Part shown: positions 52,169 to 56,824 of the stretch, piece by piece
How positions within the stretch are numbered: the stretch's first letter is position 1
Layout of the letters: every line of letters starts with the position of its first letter
Assembly (NCBI GenBank): GCA_031266805.1
Contig: JAISAH010000023.1
Coordinates: 1 to 56,824, forward strand
Source of the DNA: Gracilibacteraceae bacterium
GTDB taxonomy: Bacteria; Bacillota; Desulfitobacteriia; Desulfitobacteriales; Syntrophobotulaceae
Direction: 5' to 3'
DNA length: 56,824 bases
Made by a program: the position numbers and the translations under genes
The notes under the pieces: generated by a model
What the model saw: the letters and a program-made list of their open reading frames with translations, nothing else
Database searches by the model: none
Told to the model about the DNA's origin: nothing

Positions 52169-53472
52169 GCGCGCGTCTGCTGCTCAACGAGCTGAAAAAG
52201 ATAGGCCGTCCCCGGATCCTGCTGCTTATCGCCGTCATGGGCGCGCTGGTCTTTTTCGCCTTTATGCGCCCGTATATCGACAGCTTCAAGGCTAATATGC
52301 TCAAACCCGGATTTTTCAACGCATACGGCGATTGGCAGAACGAGATGTTCGATTTGTACGGGGAGACGCTCTCGGCGGCGGAGCTGGCGGACTTTGATAT
52401 CCCCGGCCGGAAGGCGGCGCTGGAGGCGGAAATAGACGCTATGATCGCGGCGGAACCGTTGTTTGCCGATTATGGCGTCCACTCTTTCGCGGAGTATCGG
52501 GAGGATTATTACGCCGGTTACTCGCGGCGGCTGGCGGAGGCGGATGCGGCTGAAAGAGATAAATTACAAGCGGATAACGCGGCTATCTATGACATGATGT
52601 TTGGGCCAGGCGAAAAATGGCTCGGGTTATACGCGTTGGAGGACTACTATGTGTATTTTCTCGACTTAGATCGGAACGGCGTCAACCTTGACGGCGGCGG
52701 CGTTCTGGGCATGACGCTCTTTCCCGAGGATTCTCCGGTGTACAGTCCCGTCGTCCACCGCGCCGAACAGCTCTATATCGGCGCGGCGGAAAGGAATCTG
52801 ACGCGCTACGGTCTGCACGAGACATTCAGCAATTACGCGGCGCTGGCGGGTCTGTTCGCCGTCCTTGCCGTCCTCCTGCTCACGTCCCCGCTCGTCATGA
52901 CCGACCGCTGGCGCGGGATCCATTTGCTGCTCTACGCGTCCGCCAAAGGCCGGGCGGTACTGAGGATCCAAGCCGCCGCCTGTCTGATCGCCGCTGGCGC
53001 TATGGGGCTGCTGACGGCGGTCGTAAGCTATGGCGCGTTTTTTGCCCTGACCGACGCGGGCAAATACTGGTCCGCGCATATCGGCGCGTTTGACCGCGCT
53101 GTCGTCCTTTATGACGTCGCCTTCCGCGGCTATGTTCTCATACTCGGCGCGACGACCGTCAGCCTGTGCGTCGGCTGCGCGGGCCTATCCTTCGTGCTGT
53201 CGCGTTTTTCCTCCGGCGCGGTCACGCTGATGCTCAAGGCGGTCCCGGTCGCGCTGGTTCTGGGTTTTGCCGCGTGGAACACGCTGGAGATGGCTCTGAC
53301 AAACCAAAATATGATCTGCCATGGCGTCTACACTGCTGGAAGAAATTTACATTCAATTTTCCTGCGCGGCGTCGAGGCCCCGGAAGTCATCTTCGCGGGG
53401 CTTCTGGCGCTTGTCGGTCTGTTGGCGGCGGGCGCCGTCGCCGCGCGGGAGAAGCGCGCGGACATTGTTTAG
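52165..53472 (+). CDS. ABC-2-like transporter membrane subunit, paralogue A
   Basis: A 435-residue protein. A first helix (about 16-34) is followed by a large outer loop of about 190 residues and then five to six helices in the C-terminal half (from about 225). The outer loop begins with LYGETLSAAELADFDIPGR, a stretch nearly repeated in the membrane protein encoded at 54893-55906. This arrangement fits ABC-2 permeases of lantibiotic-immunity or bacteriocin-export type. It overlaps the ATPase gene (ATGA) and is followed by a second permease gene after 20 bases. Substrate unknown. Confidence 0.75.
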   Translation: MSARLLLNELKKIGRPRILLLIAVMGALVFFAFMRPYIDSFKANMLKPGFFNAYGDWQNEMFDLYGETLSAAELADFDIPGRKAALEAEIDAMIAAEPLFADYGVHSFAEYREDYYAGYSRRLAEADAAERDKLQADNAAIYDMMFGPGEKWLGLYALEDYYVYFLDLDRNGVNLDGGGVLGMTLFPEDSPVYSPVVHRAEQLYIGAAERNLTRYGLHETFSNYAALAGLFAVLAVLLLTSPLVMTDRWRGIHLLLYASAKGRAVLRIQAAACLIAAGAMGLLTAVVSYGAFFALTDAGKYWSAHIGAFDRAVVLYDVAFRGYVLILGATTVSLCVGCAGLSFVLSRFSSGAVTLMLKAVPVALVLGFAAWNTLEMALTNQNMICHGVYTAGRNLHSIFLRGVEAPEVIFAGLLALVGLLAAGAVAAREKRADIV

Positions 53473-53492
53473 CCGGAGGAGGGCGCGTGCGT

Positions 53493-54533
53493 ATGCGGCT
53501 GTTGTTCAATGAACTGAAAAAGATCATATTTACCCCCGCCGTCGCCGGGTTCGTTTTGCTGGCGCTCATCGTCAACGCCGTCATCGTCTTCGCGGGCGGA
53601 GGCGATTACCCGCCGCCCGGCGCGGAGAGCGGCGCGTCCGCGCTGACCGACTACTATGAGGATTATGACGCGGCGGAGATCATCGCCGGCAGATACATCG
53701 CGCGTCACGGGCTCACCGGGACTCACGCCGCGAACGTGCGGGCGAAATACGAGCGGCTGCAAGCGGTGATAGACGAGAAGGCGGCCAGCGGCGACGGACT
53801 GTCTCCGTATTTCGGCGAGGCGACGCGCCCCTTGCACCGGCTGCTGTTTCGCGCGCTGTTTGGGGCCATGACCGCGGAAACGGCGTTGCTCGCGCTTTTT
53901 GCCGCCCTGCTCAGCGCCGGCTATGAGAACTGGCGGAACACGGAAGGGCTCGTCTATACCTCAAGAACGGGGCGCGGGATCCAGCGGGTAAAACTCGGGG
54001 CGGCGCTGGCGGCGGCCGCCTTTTTTTTCCTGCTGATCGCGGGCGTGACGCTGGCGCTGTTTTTCATCCGCGGCGACTGGTCGGCGGTGTGGGATTCCAA
54101 TGTCTCCAGCCTGTTTAACAGTTCCGTCAGTGAATATTGGAAACCGCTGATCACCTGGCGGAGTTTTGAGGTATTGCCATATCTCGCGGCCTGCCTGAGC
54201 GTCGCGGCGGCTTTGACCGTCTGCTTCTGTCTTTTGGGGTTTGCCGCCGGCGTGTTTATCCGCGGCGGCCATGTCTCGGCGACCGCGGCCCTCGCCCTGT
54301 GCGCCCTGATGTTCGTCGCGGAGCCGATAGCCCCGGTCGGCGGCGTCCTTTGCGGCGCTTTGAATCTGACGCCCGTGCAGTTATGGGTGAACGTCGGCGA
54401 CTGGTTTACGGACGGCGGGGCCGATATTATTTGGGCGAACTTCGAGTCCTGGGGCCTGTTGGCTTCCTTGGCGGGTTTGGCGGCGGTCGGGGCGGGCGCT
54501 TTGGCTGTTTTTCAGCGGAAGGATTTGGGGTGA
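53493..54533 (+). CDS. ABC-2-like transporter membrane subunit B
   Basis: A 346-residue membrane protein starting MRLLFNELKKIIFTPAVAGF, similar in its first residues to paralogue A but with a different outer loop (about 45-120, rich in Tyr, Asp and Glu). Helices are predicted near 15-35, 125-150, 175-200, 230-260, 270-295 and 315-335. It is probably the second half of the channel with paralogue A. ATG 53493 follows GGAGGAGG by ten bases; GTG 53487 is also possible. Its stop runs directly into a purine-rich repeat tract. Confidence 0.75.
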   Translation: MRLLFNELKKIIFTPAVAGFVLLALIVNAVIVFAGGGDYPPPGAESGASALTDYYEDYDAAEIIAGRYIARHGLTGTHAANVRAKYERLQAVIDEKAASGDGLSPYFGEATRPLHRLLFRALFGAMTAETALLALFAALLSAGYENWRNTEGLVYTSRTGRGIQRVKLGAALAAAAFFFLLIAGVTLALFFIRGDWSAVWDSNVSSLFNSSVSEYWKPLITWRSFEVLPYLAACLSVAAALTVCFCLLGFAAGVFIRGGHVSATAALALCALMFVAEPIAPVGGVLCGALNLTPVQLWVNVGDWFTDGGADIIWANFESWGLLASLAGLAAVGAGALAVFQRKDLG

Positions 54534-54780
54534 GGGGAGGGGAGAGTGGAGAGTGGAGAGTGGAGAGAGGCGAGGGGAGAGTTGGGAGAGTTGAGGAGAG
54601 AGTTGAGGGGAGAGAGGAGAGTGGAGAGTTGAGAGAGGCGAGGGGAGAGTGGAGAGAGGCGAGGGGAGAGTTGGGAGAGGCGAGGGGAGAGTTGGGAGAG
54701 TTGGGAGAGGCGAGTGGAGAGTTGAGTGGAGAGTTGGGAGAGTTGAGAGAGGCGAGGGGAGAGTTGGGAGAGTTGAGTCT
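54534..54780 (+). repeat. Purine-rich low-complexity repeat tract
   Basis: About 247 bases made of GAGAGTT, GGGAGAGTT, GAGAGTGGA and GAGGCGAGGGGAGAG units; the top strand is almost only G, A and T. It is related to the heptads at 7371-7491. The 359-base interval between the second and third permease genes consists of this tract, the hairpin at 54787-54806 and a purine-rich stretch that ends in the SD of the next gene. No other gene is seen in it. Confidence 0.85.
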
Positions 54781-54786
54781 CCGTAG

Positions 54787-54806
54787 GGGACGGGCTTGCC
54801 CGTCCC
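54787..54806 (+). repeat. Perfect short hairpin related to the 70-bp palindromes
   Basis: GGGACGGGC-TT-GCCCGTCCC, preceded by GTAGG as in the 70-bp repeats at 12573 and 49867. It looks like a shortened member of that family. There is no U-run after it. Confidence 0.65.
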
Positions 54807-54892
54807 GTCTCTCCGGTCATTTCCCTGGGATGACGAAATGGGAACAGGCAGGGGTAGCGGGAGTGGCGAGTTGAGGGGGTGGGGAATTGAGA

Positions 54893-55906
54893 GTGTTCCT
54901 TTTGGAGATGCGAAAGCTGTGGAACGGGCGGATTTTGCTCATTGCCGCGCTGGCTCTGCTGTCGTGGGCCGCGTTTTTCAATGACGCGCTCGGCTCCTTT
55001 GCCAGTTTGCAGCGGCACGGCAGTTTCGGGGCCTATCAGGCGGAGATGTTCTATTTGTACGGCGACACGCTTGAGGCGGAAGAACTCGCCGACTTCGACA
55101 TACCCGGCCGGATGGCGGAAACAGTCGCCGAGATGAACGTCGTCATCGCCCGCGAGCCGATATTCGCCGAGCACGGCGTGAAGGATTTTGCGGATTATCA
55201 GGAATTGAAGCGACTGGCATCCTCCGATATTCCCTATGAGGAAGCGGAGTCGCTATGGGCCGTGATAAACGAGATATCGCCCCGGCTCGAGGAATGGAAG
55301 GACGGCATAACGGCGGTATTCGCCGTGACCTCCGTTATCCTGCTGTCGCTGCCGCTGATCAGTGTCGACCGCGCGCGTAAAATACATCTTCTCCAGTATA
55401 CCGCGCGCACGGGGCGGAAGATCCTCGCGCTCCAGCTGGCGGCGATGGGCGTGAGCGCCTTCCTGCTGTCGGCGCTGCTGATCGCCGTGTCATACGCGCC
55501 GTTTCTGCTCTCCGGTGGGGCGGGCGATTATTGGCGGGCGCGCATCATGACCTGCGACGGATGGTTCCTTTGGCTGCACAATATCACTTTCGGACAGTAT
55601 GTGCTGCTTCTGGCGGGAATGACCGCCGCTCTCTGCGCCGGCGCGGCCTGCGCCGCCTTTCTTTTGGCGCGGTTCAGCGACAGCCTCGTCGCTCTGCGTC
55701 TCAAAGCCGTGCCCGTATGCGCGGCACTGGGCGCTGCTGCCGTATTGACGCTCAACATGGCTCTGTCCGGCGACAACTGGATATTTCTCAAAGTCTTTGC
55801 CGCGAGGTTTCACGCGCCGGAAGCCGCAGTTTGCGGGGCAGTGGCAATCATCGGCGCCGCCGCGTCCGTGATCGTGCTGAAGCGCGAAAAACGCGCGGAA
55901 CTATGA
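54893..55906 (+). CDS. ABC-2-like transporter membrane protein, paralogue A'
   Basis: A 337-residue protein. A helix near 11-30 is followed by an outer loop with LYGDTLEAEELADFDIPGR and FAEHGVKDFADYQELK, which closely matches paralogue A, and then five C-terminal helices. The loop is about 100 residues shorter than in paralogue A. It lies after the repeat tract, so it could be transcribed with the ABC operon or separately; no promoter was seen in the purine-rich gap. GTG 54893 is preferred on SD spacing from GGTGGGG; TTG 54887 is also possible. It probably arose by duplication of the A gene. Confidence 0.7.
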   Translation: MFLLEMRKLWNGRILLIAALALLSWAAFFNDALGSFASLQRHGSFGAYQAEMFYLYGDTLEAEELADFDIPGRMAETVAEMNVVIAREPIFAEHGVKDFADYQELKRLASSDIPYEEAESLWAVINEISPRLEEWKDGITAVFAVTSVILLSLPLISVDRARKIHLLQYTARTGRKILALQLAAMGVSAFLLSALLIAVSYAPFLLSGGAGDYWRARIMTCDGWFLWLHNITFGQYVLLLAGMTAALCAGAACAAFLLARFSDSLVALRLKAVPVCAALGAAAVLTLNMALSGDNWIFLKVFAARFHAPEAAVCGAVAIIGAAASVIVLKREKRAEL

Positions 55907-56024
55907 ATATTTTTGCGGAATTGTTCATGGTTATTCACAATGAACCGCGGCGTCCATTACCTAATATTATTTATATAAATTTCTAAAATTGACATATTTA
56001 TCCTTGGAAAGCTTCAAAAAATCC

Positions 56025-56053
56025 TTGCACCCTTGCGGGAAGCATGGTATAAT
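56025..56053 (+). promoter_or_regulatory. Sigma-A promoter for the right-edge gene pair
   Basis: TTGCAC (56025-56030), a 17-base spacer and a perfect TATAAT (56048-56053), 70 bases before the start at 56123. The surrounding 55907-56122 interval is A+T-rich and has no other visible feature. Confidence 0.7.
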
Positions 56054-56122
56054 TATTTATCCTATTTTATTCGTTAATTTAGCTGGATCAATCACAATCT
56101 TAAAATTAGAGAGAGGTGTTTT

Positions 56123-56317
56123 ATGTTATTCGATGAGCAGCAAATTGAGGACTTTGTTTCTGATTTTGAACGGCGTTTGCGCGGCGGTGAAATCAAAAAA
56201 TTTGTCTTATCGAATTCTGCAGATGAATACTCCAACGGGAGAGATAAACAAGATTTGGATGCAATTATTAATGCGGATGAGAACGCGCCTTTGTTTACCA
56301 TGTCCATGAAAGCCTGA
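56123..56317 (+). CDS. Small hypothetical protein
   Basis: A 64-residue acidic, soluble protein with AGAGAGGTG as SD and a good promoter upstream. The sequence begins MLFDEQQIEDFVSDFERRLRGGEIKKFVLS and has no hydrophobic segment or Cys. No family is recognised. It is followed after 13 bases by a larger gene in the same direction, and both are A+T-rich compared with the rest of the window, which suggests an acquired pair. Confidence 0.55.
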   Translation: MLFDEQQIEDFVSDFERRLRGGEIKKFVLSNSADEYSNGRDKQDLDAIINADENAPLFTMSMKA

Positions 56318-56330
56318 TAAGTAGGAGTAT

Positions 56331-56824
56331 ATGTTGAACAGTAAGTCGTATGCAGCGGATTATCGTTATCTGTTTGAGGGCGATGATCCGCCGTTCAAAT
56401 TAGAAACTATAACAGGGCGATTTAAAGATAGACTTAAAATGCTCCAGTCGCTCATCAGTAAGTACAATTTGCAAGATGAATGTTCGGTTAATCTGGGACT
56501 GTTAGAAATGGCGGTCTTGGATTATTTTGCGGACATAAAGAGGCTTAAAGAATTCCATGGAAACGAGTACATACAGTGTGAAAAAATATATGCTTACGAG
56601 TCATATTGGATGCTGAGGAACCACCCCATTCAACTCAAATCCGGATGTACTCTTGATGATGAAAAGTTGCACATTAATGAATTTATTATATCTTATCTCT
56701 ACATAAAACTCTTAGCTAAAGAGTTAGAATGCAGAATTGAAGCTGATATCCAGATCGACGACTTGGAGAAGAAGTTGGAGTATAGCAAATTCACTCAAGA
56801 ATTACGATTGAAGTTATATTATAC
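56331..56824 (+). CDS. Hypothetical protein, truncated by the window edge
   Basis: An open frame of at least 164 codons running off the right edge, starting at ATG 56331 behind GTAGGAG. The translation begins MLNSKSYAADYRYLFEGDDP and continues with FKDRLKMLQSLISKYNL, LLEMAVLDYFADIKRLKEFHG, then YAYESYWMLRNHPIQL and FIISYLYIKLLAKELECRI. It is a mostly helical soluble protein with no recognised motif. The pattern LDYFADIKRLKEFHG with YWMLRNHPIQ looks conserved in style, but I cannot name the family. Its A+T-rich codons match the 64-residue gene before it. Confidence 0.7.
   Translation, partial: MLNSKSYAADYRYLFEGDDPPFKLETITGRFKDRLKMLQSLISKYNLQDECSVNLGLLEMAVLDYFADIKRLKEFHGNEYIQCEKIYAYESYWMLRNHPIQLKSGCTLDDEKLHINEFIISYLYIKLLAKELECRIEADIQIDDLEKKLEYSKFTQELRLKLYY

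Overview
The window looks like part of a G+C-rich anaerobic Firmicutes (Bacillota) genome, probably a propionate-forming Negativicutes or a Peptococcaceae-like clostridium. The main evidence is a near-complete succinate-to-propionate pathway with a Na+-pumping methylmalonyl-CoA decarboxylase and a split, B12-dependent methylmalonyl-CoA mutase. Other support comes from TTG/GTG starts with purine-rich Shine-Dalgarno (SD) sites, sigma-A type promoters, and a surface protein with type-2 cell-wall-binding repeats. The taxon is inferred from gene content only.

Left part (1-12.5 kb, mostly + strand): a HAD phosphatase, a V4R-domain protein beside a GGDEF diguanylate cyclase, a transglutaminase-like lipoprotein, and a tight GspF/pseudopilin-like operon with no ATPase or prepilin peptidase. 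A LysR regulator follows, convergent with a phosphodiesterase plus DASS-type transporter operon, and then the 3' remnant of an MFS efflux gene. A roughly 160-bp palindromic element is present as three copies plus one solo end, and purine-rich heptad repeats precede lysR.

Middle (12.6-35 kb, mostly - strand): a 2858-residue exported surface protein; an A+T-richer HigB/HigA toxin-antitoxin pair on the + strand; and a dense minus-strand operon of a small conserved protein, peptidase U32, dnaE, coaD and a two-component system. Upstream of it lie a 408-residue GT-B-like protein, an AlbA_2/Schlafen-type regulator, a small Cys-rich protein and a candidate 59-residue Cys microprotein. A perfect consensus promoter precedes the last of these.

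Propionate cluster (35-49.8 kb, + strand): a perfect TTGACA-N17-TATAAT promoter starts a run of CoA-transferase, biotin ligase, corrinoid adenosyltransferase, fumarate reductase CAB, class I fumarase alpha/beta, mutase large and small subunits, MeaB, epimerase and decarboxylase subunits alpha, delta, beta and the biotin carrier, closed by a strong terminator. Together these enzymes dehydrate malate to fumarate, reduce fumarate to succinate, activate it to succinyl-CoA, isomerise it to methylmalonyl-CoA and decarboxylate it with Na+ export. BirA and the adenosyltransferase supply the biotin and adenosylcobalamin steps in the same operon.

Right end (50-56.8 kb, + strand): an ECF sigma factor, a membrane partner, an ABC ATPase and three ABC-2-like membrane proteins, two of them paralogous and the last set apart by a purine-rich repeat tract. 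The final 0.8 kb is A+T-rich, has its own promoter and holds two unrecognised genes, the second cut by the window edge. No rRNA, tRNA or CRISPR array was found.
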